The notes beneath the pieces are model-generated. The model saw nothing but the letters and a program-made list of their open reading frames with translations, did not search any database and had not been told where the DNA came from. Made by a program: the position numbers and the translations under genes. A DNA stretch of 64,000 bases from Glandiceps talaboti (taxonomy: Eukaryota; Hemichordata; Enteropneusta; Spengelidae): the NCBI RefSeq assembly GCF_964340395.1, contig NC_135551.1:21723503-21787502 (forward strand), read 5' to 3'. Each line of letters begins with the position of its first letter. Within the stretch, counting starts at the first letter, position 1. Shown piece by piece: positions 43,338 to 55,308 of this stretch.

Positions 43338-46057
43338 ACGTCCCCGTCACACATTCAAATATCCAAAATAATTTGCCTTTCATAAATGAAAATAGAAAAG
43401 AAGAGTAATTAACGCTGTTTCGTATTTAGTGTTAGAAATATAAGAGTTAAACGACCCTTGAAAACTAAGATTTAATTTTTACTAAAATCTCAAATTCCGA
43501 ATCAGATATACTTATTTCGTGAACATGTACTTCAATGAACAAATGACATCAAAGATAGACATCACAGATAAATAGAAAATTGAATCGTAGAATAATTATA
43601 TCCTGAGTTGGCTATTGAATTGTGTACTTCTCAATCACATCACAAACATACGTTCGACTGGCCAGTCTTTTTCAATCATTCACACAAACATACTGATAGA
43701 TATGACCATACATAAAATACTGTTCGGGCCCCCACTATTTTCATTAACACTACCGGACAAGTACATTCATCAATAGAATTCTCAGGTTTAAACATTTTTG
43801 CTAGGAATTTCATATCTGCAGCACTTAAAAGTTGAACATAAAGAAATATAAATAGAAGAATGTTATAATGTTGACCAAGATATATCCGACTCATCGTGTT
43901 CATAACTAGATTATAACATAAGTATTCCTATCTGAAAGGAATGTAGGTATCTGTCTCGTAAAATCAAATGATGACATTAAATATCTATGCTATGAATAAA
44001 CATTAACTCTTAAATATTTCATCACACCAATATTGAAAATTGTCATTGACAAATGTCAGCATGCCATATTCGTGATCATATTTGAAATTGAATCTTTAAC
44101 TGCAGACGAAATCAGTATTATGAAAAAATGTGTAGCATGAAATTGTGTGATAAACTATTTATGTCAATGATGTCGTCTGTGTTTAGTGAAGTCAAAATTA
44201 ACCAGTCAATTATATTCAAGTAATCTAAGTCCAATAACTTGTGATTTCACCCTGGTATCAACTATATCAAGAACACTGTCCTAAATGTATTGTCTTACAG
44301 CTATTATTAATGTCTATCCTTAAGTTACACTAACTAGCCAGCAGTGACAGTCATCAAGAAAAGTCAGTTGCGCCGACACAATCATTGTCGTGTAAGAAAC
44401 CCTACGACAATATTTAAACCGACATTACAGGCATCTTAGCTGTTCATCCATGTTTAAAATTTGACATCTTCAGTATGTTAACGACTTGTACAGAACTAGA
44501 GAACTAGTAAGACCATTAACATTAATCCAATAAGTCAACTAAGTTTTTATTACAAGTAGCGTGATCGACCATAAGTAGGTTGGCAATTGTCTCCTTGCAA
44601 TTCAATATACCCTTTGAATCAATACCACTAGAAATTATGCACGCAGCTCAAGTGATAACAGTCCTTTCTCATCGAGTATATGGGTGTAATTTTCTTTGTA
44701 TCTATAAATGATTACGAACAATTTTGTTTGCCCTTTGGTGACCCTATAATTGGAACCGGTGCACGTTTGAGGACCTCTAATGCAGCTTTGTTCAGATTCT
44801 GACTAGGTTCCCTTGAGTTTTTGTCGGATAAAAATCCGGCCCACTTGATAAGATTTTGCAATTGACCATTTTTGTACCGTCCTTTTACACTTTTCTCTAT
44901 ACCAAAATAGCAACTTTACGTCATCTACGATTGAAAAAGAAACTTGAACGACTAGCAGTTCATCTGAGGAATTTCATAAATTCTTGCGGAATTTGAAAGG
45001 AATTTTACATAGACAATAATACCGCTCATTTCGGTCGGATCCCTGTTTTACACTCAAATTTGAATTCAAATAGTTATCTCGTACAGCAGATTCAATATAA
45101 TACTATATCAACATGGTTCCTTTCTTTACTGTAGGAACTTTAAATCACAAAGTCCGACTTAACGTGTGAGCAACGCATTTATCTGTAGCGTGTTCGGCTC
45201 ACAACAACTCAGAGTCAATACAACTTCGAGGAGTTTGCAATACTCCATACTTCGATAAATATTCTTATTAAACCTAAAATTTTCTCCATAGATAAATCAA
45301 TGATATTATTTCTGCTTGTACGCGACCACAGAGATGTAAAACAGCATCACTGAAATGGTTCTGATAAAAGAAATAGATTTCAAGAATTGTTCGTCTCAAA
45401 CTAAATCGAGCATACAATTATCATTTCTTACACATGTCTCATGATTAGCTTTGTACACACAGTAACAAAATCGCCGATCATGAATAGAAATGAATTGAGC
45501 AAAAAAAATGTCAATCTTTGAAAAAGGTTTTACTCCCGTATGATTAATGAGTTCTTTGTCCATCAAAAGTCTTAAATATATACTTCACGAGCAAACTACT
45601 GCGTCCTGCTGTATAAGCGTCCGATATCTTTTTTGAAAATTAAACTGATCTTGTAGCAATCGAATGTCAGCTGGTCGCGTTGAAGGCTTCACTTCGAAGT
45701 TTGTCATAGTCTTTATCGTTGTCTCGTTATTCAAAATTCCACGCTTTCAGACACAATCTCTCCTTAAAACTTAATCTCTTCTGCAATTTTATATTCCGTT
45801 ACTGCAATGGTAGCTGTTCTAGTTCGAGTAGGATTCCCACCATTGGCACATCGTTAGGTTTCCTTTCGAAAAGTTCTCGAATCTTCTCCGAATTCTTTTT
45901 TGTACATACTTTTCCTTCTCGTGCAAGGCATTATTTCTTCGTTACAGTGTTAATTTGTTTTACTCACGCAGTGGGGTTGTGTTTTTCTTCTTAAAGGTTG
46001 TCGGTAAGTCTTCGTAAGGTTCAAACTTGATTCATTATACTCATAAATGGGTGTTCA

Positions 46058-46075
46058 AGCTCCGGATCGCCACCA
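46058..46075 (-). other. Primer-binding site of the LTR element
   Basis: One base inside the 5' LTR end (GTAACA) the minus strand reads TGGTGGCGATCCGGAGC. It begins with the TGG complementary to a tRNA 3' CCA. The tRNA species is not assigned. Confidence 0.75.
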
Positions 46076-46076
46076 A

Positions 46077-46656
46077 TGTTACTTTTCGTCTTCGCACACA
46101 GCTGACAGACCAAGTAACTGCACTCGAATCACTCTCACATCTTATGTCCGACTCAACTTCTATACCGACTCAATTTCTGTATGTACCGGGATCACCACTT
46201 GAACCTTAGGAAATTAGCTCAGACTACACACAGTTTGTGTTTAAAGATCTACACTGGAAACCAAGGCAAGCACCTAGCAAGTGCCTCGTTCATTGACTTC
46301 CCCGAAGCCAAGTGCTCCCTGCTGCCAGTCCCAAGTGTTCTTTATTGTGACGTCCTTAAAGTCTAAATTTACATAACGCATGGCCAATGGCCAAATAATT
46401 AATGCAGACCATATTAAAGTCTTCAAGAGATGTTACCATGCCCAAAAGACTATTCTCAAAATATTGATGAATGATCACTATGAATCCTAGCTATTTATGA
46501 AATGCAGACTGTCGCCTAATGTACTCAAGTACGTTTAGAATCTTGTGGTCTGAATCCGATATCCTTGAGACTGTCTGTTGACCTTTCAGTCAAACTAGGA
46601 CATGCGATGTTGTTAAAATATTGAATTTATTGAAATTATGAATGTCATATGTGACA
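46077..46656 (-). repeat. 5' LTR
   Basis: A 580-bp partner of 42747-43328. The plus strand reads TGTTACTTTTCG...GTGACA and is followed by GTGG (46657-46660). A two-base indel near the end accounts for the length difference. Confidence 0.9.
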
Positions 46657-47959
46657 GTGGCATCTATATTCTTTATCAAAAACTGCTTTATTTCTACCAT
46701 AATACGTTTTGTAGTAAGAAACCTCGACCAAACATGATATTACATTGAAAGAAAGACAAAGCATACCAGATGTAAACTGAATGCCTTCAGCAAGACCGTT
46801 CGATTAGTTCCCTCCCCCATTATCAAATTGTGGAATTCTTAACTACTATAGTTTAGATGGTATATCGTTAAATTTGCAAATTTCATTAATTATGAAATGA
46901 CCATTACAATCAACCAGCTATAGGGGACACATATACTTTGTTACTATCAGTTTACTTACCCATTATATGACATTGTAAGATTCCTCAGATAGCAACTAAT
47001 TACCCTAAGTCATTAATTTTGTAAATAACTATTAAATTTGTAAAGTTACACCTCAAGCTTTATAGGACACTTGCGTTTTGATATTAACATGTACCACATT
47101 ATTTGAAATTCAAAGTTTACACTCTTAAGATAATGCCTAAATTTGTTAATTATGGATGGACAGGCAGGGAGGTGGATAGATAGATAGATAGATAGATAGA
47201 TATATAGATAGATAGATAGATAGATAGATACTTCACTGCTCACTGCTCACTTTGTCAGTGGTTTGAAAGTTATGACAGGTTTTTTCACATGATTTAGTTA
47301 TAACAAGTTTCGTGTTGCATGAAATTATCAAGCTTAGCATTCCAAACTTGGACCACAAATTGTATTGCTACACGGACCAAAGGTTATCTCGCCTAAACAT
47401 TCTATTTGAATAAATCTTACTCAGATTGAGTCAGTGTTTTGTATGGTGGTAAAATTTATTATGTGCGTTTGTGATAAATCTGGCGAACCAAGAGGTGTTT
47501 TAATGACTCAATCACAACGCGGGGAGGGGGATTAGAGATGTCCTAACTTGTCCAAACTATGAGAATGTTGCCCACGGCTGAACGTAGAAATTTTTCTGGA
47601 CCACAGAATTTCAGAATGTCGGCTAAAGTACGATGGTTGTCAGATACATTTCTCGGGATGAAGTCCTTTTTTGGCAGCGAAAAAGGCCTTTTCGCTCTAA
47701 CTAATACAAAGATACATATATATCTACATTATTTTGAATAAATCAGCAGGTATGCCACAAGTCAAGTGCGAAGTAGTTAATGTGTAAAAGTGTGTCTTCA
47801 AAGAAATGTACGACTTTGCGTATATGATAAAGCACATAATGAAAGTGACATGGTCATAATATACATCCAGAATATTTTCCGATTCTGATATGTGTTTAAT
47901 ACGTTTGTGTAAATGGCCATTGGTTTCTTTTATTTTTTTAATTGTGCAGTTTACAATAT
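46657..47959. other. Unassigned spacer with GATA array
   Basis: AT-rich sequence. A GGAT/GATA microsatellite lies at 47152-47230. A 60-codon ORF at 47559-47741 has no recognisable domain. No splice-supported exon is seen. Confidence 0.4.
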
Positions 47960-48960
47960 AATAACTCGTCTATTTTATTCCGTATTCGGAGGCCGTCGGC
48001 CCAAAGATACAATAAACCAATATTACAGTAAAGCAATACTGAAAAGGCAATGAAACTGTTACGCAACACTGAAAACTTCTTTACGTGTAGTTTCATGGCA
48101 TGAAATAAGAATACTGCGAGACGTTGTAGTGTGTCTACATTGTTAGAAGAAAGTAAATCGACAAATTTCTGAACAGACGGAGGATCAAAGTAAAATCTAG
48201 AGATATAGTTTGCCCTATGGTTATTGAAAAAAGAACTAGTAATAAAAAATGATATTCATCTTCGACTTCATTTGAATCGCACAATAAACATATTCTCTGA
48301 TTTCTTTCAATGCCGTGTTTTCTGACTGTCTCTATGCGCAGGTAATGTGACGAACAGTGAGACCTAGCAAGCATTTGCATATGTCTAGAAATTTTGATTG
48401 ACCTTAAGTATCTTTCTGACTCCAAAGAAAATTTGTACTCACGGTACAAAGACAACTTATAAAAAGGAACACACTTCACTTTCCCATTGGGAAAACAAAA
48501 CCTTCCTGAATCTCTCGACAAACATAAACAAAAACATATCAACATTTCTCACCGTTTGAGATTCCCAAAACTCCTATAAATGACAAGTAAATAAAAGGTT
48601 CTTTATGTCATTTACCCAATTTTTCCTGGCTCTTACCCCAGATTCTTTAATAATGTACAACATATTGCAACATTTCTTAGGATATCTATATGATGGCATG
48701 TTTAAATTTTTAGCCCAATACAACGTTTGGTACTATACAAGAAAACTGGGTAACGACCGCATTCACTTAGTACTGTTACATTTGGTGCATTAGTGGAAAC
48801 TCCTAGAAATATACGACAGGCTAGGTATTGAATTCTCTCAATGCATTCATGCCTCTGAAATCCACATACCGCTGTCAGTATCTGTAAAATCTTAGTATCA
48901 AAGAATTTGAAAAAAAAACTAATAGTGCAGTTTACATACATAACAATATTTGCTTATGGC
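47960..48960 (-). pseudogene. LINE retrotransposon C-terminal fragment
   Basis: The minus strand codes the end of a non-LTR retrotransposon polyprotein, downstream of the reverse transcriptase core. Blocks in order are FFDTKILQILTAVCGF, HECIERIQYLACRIFLGVS, GRYPVF, then after a shift PSYRYPKKCCNML and RARKNWVNDIKNLL, then KFSLESERYLRSIKISRHMQ, HYLRIETVRKHGIERNQ and the zinc-knuckle-like RICLLCDSNEVEDEYHFLL. After another shift come FDPPSVQKFVDLLSSNN and LAVFLFHAMKLHVKKF. At least two frameshifts and a stop break it. The tail GTATCTTTGGGCCGACGGCC and an AATAAA near 47975 look like the element's 3' UTR. The catalytic reverse transcriptase core and the endonuclease are absent, so it is a 5'-truncated dead copy. 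Confidence 0.8.
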
Positions 48961-49964
48961 CCAGTTCGGTTTTTTATTAAAATTTAGGGCTATAGAGAAA
49001 GTTAGTTCAGAACAAAAGAATAAACTTATGCAATAGTAATTATCCTTGTGTATTTGTTTAAATCGATGGTCATGTATTTCTAAGTACTTCATTCGCATAC
49101 AATGGCTACAATAGTTTCATTTGAGCCTACTCTTCTCAAGGCGTCCATTTTCGAACTAGACGTCAGTATGGAGATAAAATGTGTGCAAACATAATGCAAG
49201 GTGTTGTTCTCTCCTGGTCTATGAGAATGCGCGATATCACGTACGTACTACAAGAGTCAAGTTACTCTATTTGCAAATGCTCTAAATACTCAATGGGGTT
49301 CTGCTTTTTATATAGTGGAAGAGAAAACTCTTTCGCACAACAAGTGTTTTCAAAAAGCGTTGCTATGGGAAAATATGAAAGCGCCATTGGGCTCGTTTAC
49401 ATGGAAAGCTTCGACTTTCCATGACCCCGACCGATCACATACTCACCATGCTGTCCCTGATTTGCCCACTTCATGTAAAGTTACCGTACACGGTCCCTGA
49501 ACACGGCCAGTCTGGGTACCTGCCATTTCACATGATAAAACATTATATCTAGCCGTAATTACATGTAACCTAGCTCGACTATTCTATCCACTAAATGACA
49601 ATACTAATTTTTCCATTGTTCATAAATGCTACCGTGTCTATCTACGTCTATTGGCAACGATTTCGACATTTGCATTTCCCACCATCGTCTGTACACGACC
49701 CGCAACGGGAAAACATTCAAAATCGACGAAAGAACAACGACGACGACGACGACAACGACGACGATCATGAATAACCCATCAGAACTGTACACGGTCAGGC
49801 CTGTCTTTAAAGACAAAAAATGACGCTGAACACAAGTTAATGGCTGTGTGTTTCTTTGATTCAAGTTAAAGACAGAGGGCGATGGTTCCAACATAAATTT
49901 TCATCCGATAGAAAAGATATTTTTAATAGAGCCAAACCACGTATTTGATTTTACCCATTCGATT
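48961..49964. other. Unassigned spacer
   Basis: No supported gene. An ACG trinucleotide run lies at 49734-49768. ORFs of 61-96 codons on both strands overlap this run or carry no recognisable domain. Confidence 0.4.
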
Positions 49965-50444
49965 TTTTGACATCGAGATTTATTATTTTGTTTGTACGAA
50001 AGCACAGTCATAGACGAAGATTCTTCTAACAAACGATTTGATGACTTGGGGAAGGCACCCCAGCATGGTAATTATTAGAACTAAAATAACTTTTATACAA
50101 CACTCTCTGGAAGACAATTGATACATACTTTCTGTAGAAAGCATGAAGAGTTGAAATTAAGAGATATGACTTCAGTTAAATATCTGAAAATGTAAAAATT
50201 CTAGTACAGTTTATGAAAACTGTAAATTATTGTGGTTCTGCTTTAATTAAGATAATTCATATAATGATACTAGCACTAACCAACCTTCCGTCCATCCAGC
50301 AATTCTAATACATCATTGCGACAATAAATGGAAAGAGATGTCGTGCCTGTGTCTTTATCTCTGGCTGGCTGGCTGGCTGGATCGCTGGTTGGATGGAGGG
50401 ATCGGAGGGAGGGAGGGATGGATGGAGGATGGATGGAGGAAAGA

Positions 50445-50505
<61 letters not shown>
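49965..50505 (-). repeat. Inverted partner of the 30884-31390 repeat
   Basis: Reverse complement of the 30884-31390 sequence, ending in GGCT, GGAT and a long (GATT)n run at 50443-50507. The simple-repeat end has expanded relative to the partner. Confidence 0.7.
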
Positions 50506-50507
<2 letters not shown>

Positions 50508-51639
50508 TGTACTTTGTACTTTATATTTCTTTAAAATTCGTGTCCCATCACTGTACTTGCTTAGTTTTTTAAACGTTACAGCAATGATTGCGTTTGCACA
50601 GCTTTAGGGGTTGCATGGAATTGAAAAGCTCAGCATTCCAACAAATATCAATAAAATAAAACAACAAGAGCAACAACAACAAACAAACGCCCTACATTTA
50701 ATCTATAGACATATGTGATTATTAGCCTCATTAAGGTGAAGAATATGGCAGAATATTCCGTAACCCCCCCCCCCCCCCATATCTTGAAAACTGGTTTCCA
50801 CCAGTTTAACCGAAGATATAGAAATGTCCTATCGACATCATATTACACCTTATATCAATACACGAGATGAAAATCAATGTTTAACAAACTGATCAGACTA
50901 GATAGAGAAGCCTATAGCTAGTTATATGCATTTCGAAAATTACATACAGAACAAAAACGGAGATTTTAATGGAAATTTCTTACTGATTTCAAGACAGCCC
51001 TCTGCGTTTCTTATACTGTCAAACACAGAAAACTGTCTAGAAATCAGTAAGAAAGTGAATGCTAGTTTTTAACACTTTTTTTCTTACATGAAGCTTTAAC
51101 TTTCCATGTGAATCAACAAGCTGGCATATACAACACACTTGATAAATTTATTGTTCAATACCTCTTTCAAATTCGCGGGAACCATGCATGTTCCAGTACA
51201 GTACTGTTGACTTAAGCTGTACAGTTGACTGACATCAACAACACCCCCGCTACGGTACATGTCTCATAGGGATGGATTGAGGAATCCCGTGTAAGGCATA
51301 AATGTCTCATTATGCTATTTGCCATCAATATATATGATATTTGCAACTTTCCAAGTTCATTGACAACAATTTCTGATGCATCCAAGTACCCATCTACATA
51401 TTAATAAAAAATTATAATAAGTCATAATTTATCACGCCTTGTACAGACCATAAGTTACGGCGCAACAATACTAAGTTTATACTACCACAACTCCCTGGGG
51501 AGCATACAACCCATTGCAGCCGCTAGATCTATATGTGCATATGATGAAAACAATCACATGCAACCTCTATCCTACTTGGTCCCCAACGGGCATGTAGCCC
51601 CCATGACAGGAGAAACTGGAGTGCTTAGGGAAAACCTGT
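50506..51639. other. Unassigned spacer
   Basis: No coding sequence is seen. A C-run lies at 50766-50778. A near-perfect 22-bp inverted repeat at 50976-50997 and 51033-51054 is listed separately. Confidence 0.45.
50976..51054. repeat. 22-bp inverted repeat (hairpin)
   Basis: TTTCTTACTGATTTCAAGAC at 50976 pairs with GTCTAGAAATCAGTAAGAAA ending at 51054, 21 of 22 positions counting the flanking pair, around a loop of about 35 bp. Confidence 0.7.
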
Positions 51640-52835
51640 GCTGTTCGGTAGAGTCAAACAGAAGGACGCTCTGATCTTCTCTCCAGTGTTGCAATTTTTT
51701 TAAAATCCTGAGTGGGCGCCAACCCAGGATAAACATGTCAAACTTGTACAACTGGTAATTTTTTAGAAGTATGTTCCGGACTTATGTTCATTTCTGTTTT
51801 CGATTTTTCTTGACAATAAAAACACACCAAGACTTGTCCTCGCTAAAGCCACGTGTCTCTAGAGTAACGCTTCGTTGACGCTCATCTCGTAACTGGTCGA
51901 TTGAACCGACTACGTACGTTTTCGACAAAACTAAGACGTACTTCACTGTGTTGTGGAATGTGTTAACATAATTACTGCTTATTTTGTTACAAGGTGCATC
52001 GTCTTGTGTCGAATCAAACCAACGTAAAATGCGTAAGTAGAAGAAAAACATCTTAACACGAATATAACTTAAAATACAGAAAGTAATGCTACATTCCGTA
52101 AGCTGGGAAACCACTCAAATCAACACTTCACATTGAGGGAATAAGATATACGTAAGTATCAAAACACAGTGTCTTCTCAGTCTACATGATCGTAAATCAG
52201 TTACAATCAACACTTGCCAATTAATTATCCGGCCGTGGTTTGGACTGTTCGCGAGGAATTCTTGCAGAGGTAAAGTTGGGAATTAAAAGTAGAAAAGGGA
52301 GAGTTAGTCCTTTATTGGCGGCGTGTAAGTTTACATGAATTCGTGAACATTTCTAAATCATTGAAAATTAAATCTTTAAGTTAGCGATTTGGGTTAAACC
52401 TTATTAACTATCTTCAGGGTTTCTATGGCCTTGATTTTTCTTTGATATTTGGTTAAATATCTGTCTAACTACAGGATAACCTTCCACAGTTGCTATAATT
52501 GTGTATCGGGATGGATTCCACAATAGAGAGAAATGTTTATTCGCTAATTAAAAAAAAACATAGTTGTGGCGATCTGTTTAAAATTGGTGTCTTGGGCAGT
52601 TAACCATCTAATTGTGCCTACAATTATTTTCCCTCTGAGTTGCAATGGAATGTTTTCACCAAGGTGAGGGCGTTCCAATGTACGCTTTGCCTGTCTACGG
52701 GAGCGATTAAGGAACTCCACAAGTCATAGTAGAACGGTTTAAGTTACTCATTCTCGCCAGTAGGTTAGCAGGCTACTGTACGCTGTGGTATCAATAAACT
52801 CCAACATTATTAACCTTAGAACTAGATGCTCTTCA
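51640..52835 (+). repeat. R-family repeat, third major copy
   Basis: Matches 40100-40900 and 37310-38045 in direct orientation, ending with GTGGTATCAATAAACTCCAAC just before copy C of the segmental duplication begins. The 108-codon minus-strand ORF inside is not preserved in the other copies. Confidence 0.75.
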
Positions 52836-54745
52836 AGTGAATTTCAAAAGATCAGATGATAATTATGACTATGTCAAGTAAATCGATTATTTTTCTTTGA
52901 TTTGGTTCATTCCTGTTAAACGTTTGTGAACACTTTTTGGATATGTGGCGCTCTATAAATGCTTATTTGTTATTAAATTGTTATTATTACTGTTACTACT
53001 GTACGTTATGATTTTTCTGTGGTATGGGCAAACGGATTATTCCTTAAACTTTGCTGCATGTCCGTTTTATAATATTTACTAGCAACGTTTTCATACTCCA
53101 TCTATTGTACCCAACCCATCGAATTTTATCTCCAGTATAATACAAAGTCAGTATACAAAGAGACAGACACGTTTTATTGATACGTGTTGTAGGATACACC
53201 ATATCATACGCTCTGTTGCATGTATTCTGGTTAGCAGAATTTAAATTCAAAGTATTCAAGTGCAGGACTGGGTGTTGCCATTTTTCATGGATACTTTTTT
53301 GACGTGTTTTTTTCTTCAGCAACAAGTTTGTGATTATTGCATGGAGTGTCTATTTGCTACAAGGTACGTGGACAGGGAGGCCTGGGCTATTAAGTGAAAT
53401 CAATCGCGATCGTTCCCACAAATGTGATACAATATTTAAAACTTTGTATAAATCTGAATCGTACAATAATCGAAAAATATTGACACACCATCAAAGAACA
53501 GATAATTTGTATCCCAAAGTGATCCATGAAGATGAACTAAAATTCATCAGGAATTAAAATGTATTCGGGTATTACATCAGAAAGATATTAACAACTTGGT
53601 TGCACCCTATTGTCACCGACTAACACAAGGAATCTTACCGTGTTTTTGGTCGGAGTGCACATAGCTGGTACTTATAAGTATTAACTCATCGGTTAATTAT
53701 ATGATCGGTATATATACTAGAATTTCTCTAATATACCAGGTGTCCTAAAAAGATTGTGCTTTACTGCAAACATGATTCAAGAATGAGTCAAAACCTCACA
53801 AAATATGATTTTCTATCCCAATTTTGAATTTGTAGGGTATGAACAATTTTAAGCCAACTCGTGACGCCGCGTAAAGAGAGTGTCCTGAATGTCACCTCAT
53901 GGCCAACAGTACATTCGCATTTGGTTCCCACCTCCCTGAGCTCCTCGCGTTATTTCGACGTTCCGATCCCAGCTTTCGGTTACAGTATAGATAAATGAAA
54001 ATGCATGGCTCTATTTAATGTTTTTAATCATTCCCATGGAAATTTATGTTTGCTACCCCTCTAAAGCAATTTGAATTTTTAGCCGAATTCGATCTTTTGA
54101 CTGTAATCTTTCCAAATTATGATATATATGGGCCCACTTTACCTATATACGCTAATTATAAGTCGCACACACACGTATACTCGAAATATTGATGTATCGT
54201 TTCTATTTTACAATGTGCAAAAACTACTGTTAGCTTTCATGTCTTGATCGACAAACGCTCAGTTTACCGTCTTAACTTATTGTCGTCAACTTCAAGTTAC
54301 TGTAGTTTTCTCGTACATACGACATTTCTTAACCGGACAGACAAACACGTATTCGGCGGTGATGTTCGCTGGGATTGGACTCTCCGTACAACTTCAACAA
54401 ACTCACCAGTAACGATGCCAGTTACCTGTTTTAAAACATCGACCTTGCAATCGGTGTCTAGAAATCGCAACAGACAAATATCTTGCCAAATGGGTTTTCC
54501 TTTGATAGGCGTGCACCTTTAATTTAATTTCAAATCTTTGAGAATGCACCAGCTCCGATCTAGCTGTTGCATAACCAATTACCCATGTTCGCGCCAATTG
54601 AAAATTGGATCGTTGTGAACAAATCTGACCTTCACAGCGTTTTGAAATTGTATAGAGGTCGGCGGAAAATCTATCATGTCAACAGTTATTGAGATGAAAG
54701 AATCTTTGAACAATTTGTACAGTTGTATTTCAAAAACTGTGTACG

Positions 54746-54749
<4 letters not shown>

Positions 54750-54839
<90 letters not shown>

Positions 54840-54860
54840 ATGGGGAGGGAGGGAGAGAGG

Positions 54861-54898
<38 letters not shown>
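54750..54898 (+). repeat. GA and ACAG microsatellites upstream of copy C gene
   Basis: (GA)n, a short G-run, then (ACAG)n. Inverted counterpart of 29459-29552 in copy B. Glu/Arg-repeat frames here are spurious. Confidence 0.95.
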
Positions 54899-54899
<1 letters not shown>

Positions 54900-55233
54900 T
54901 TTCCAACTACTAGACAGACAGGTATATCGACGTAGAGTCACACATAGAGGGGAAAACGTAAGGGATTGACTTATTTCGGTGATAAAACTTTCTCACGATA
55001 TTCGATGTACTTGTTACCGCATAACAAATCAATCATGTATACGAGCCATACCTGTTGATACACGTGCCGTAGCATAGCAACCAAGTAATATGTTTTTATT
55101 TGTTCGAGTAAACACACACATTGCCCATGGTTACGACAACGATTGCCCAATCATTATCCATCTGTAGAAACATGACAGAAGTTGTCTGGACGAATCAGCG
55201 TAAACAGTTCCAAGGGACATGCGCACAGAAATC

Positions 55234-55280
55234 TATAAAGCCACGTGAAGTTCGTTGATTTGATATCTGCATCTCAGTCG
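55234..55280 (+). promoter_or_regulatory. TATA promoter of copy C gene
   Basis: TATAAAG lies at 55234-55240, 75 bp before the ATG. The initiator-like CTCAGTCG is kept. The upstream CCAAT seen in A and B is CGAAT here, though another CCAAT remains at about 55147. Confidence 0.75.
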
Positions 55281-55308
55281 TAGTCGAAGACAGAGGAAGA
55301 GACGCAAA

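Larger units (their letters stand above)
42747..46656 (-). mobile_element. Non-autonomous LTR retrotransposon
   Basis: Two ~580-bp LTRs bound a 2.75-kb interior. Orientation is set by a primer-binding site next to the 46-kb LTR and a purine tract next to the 42.7-kb LTR, both on the minus strand. GTGG flanks both ends as a 4-bp target duplication. Just inside the 5' end a short frame reads RELFERKPNDVPMVGILLEL, which could be a gag relic. I see no protease, reverse transcriptase, RNase H or integrase motif, and the longest minus-strand frame is 75 codons. It therefore depends on another element. The PBS type and LTR size suit a Ty3/Gypsy-like origin, which is inference. Confidence 0.85.

Noticed and set aside
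45719-45994. 91-residue plus-strand ORF
   Set aside because: It is antisense to the LTR element interior and lacks any recognisable motif.
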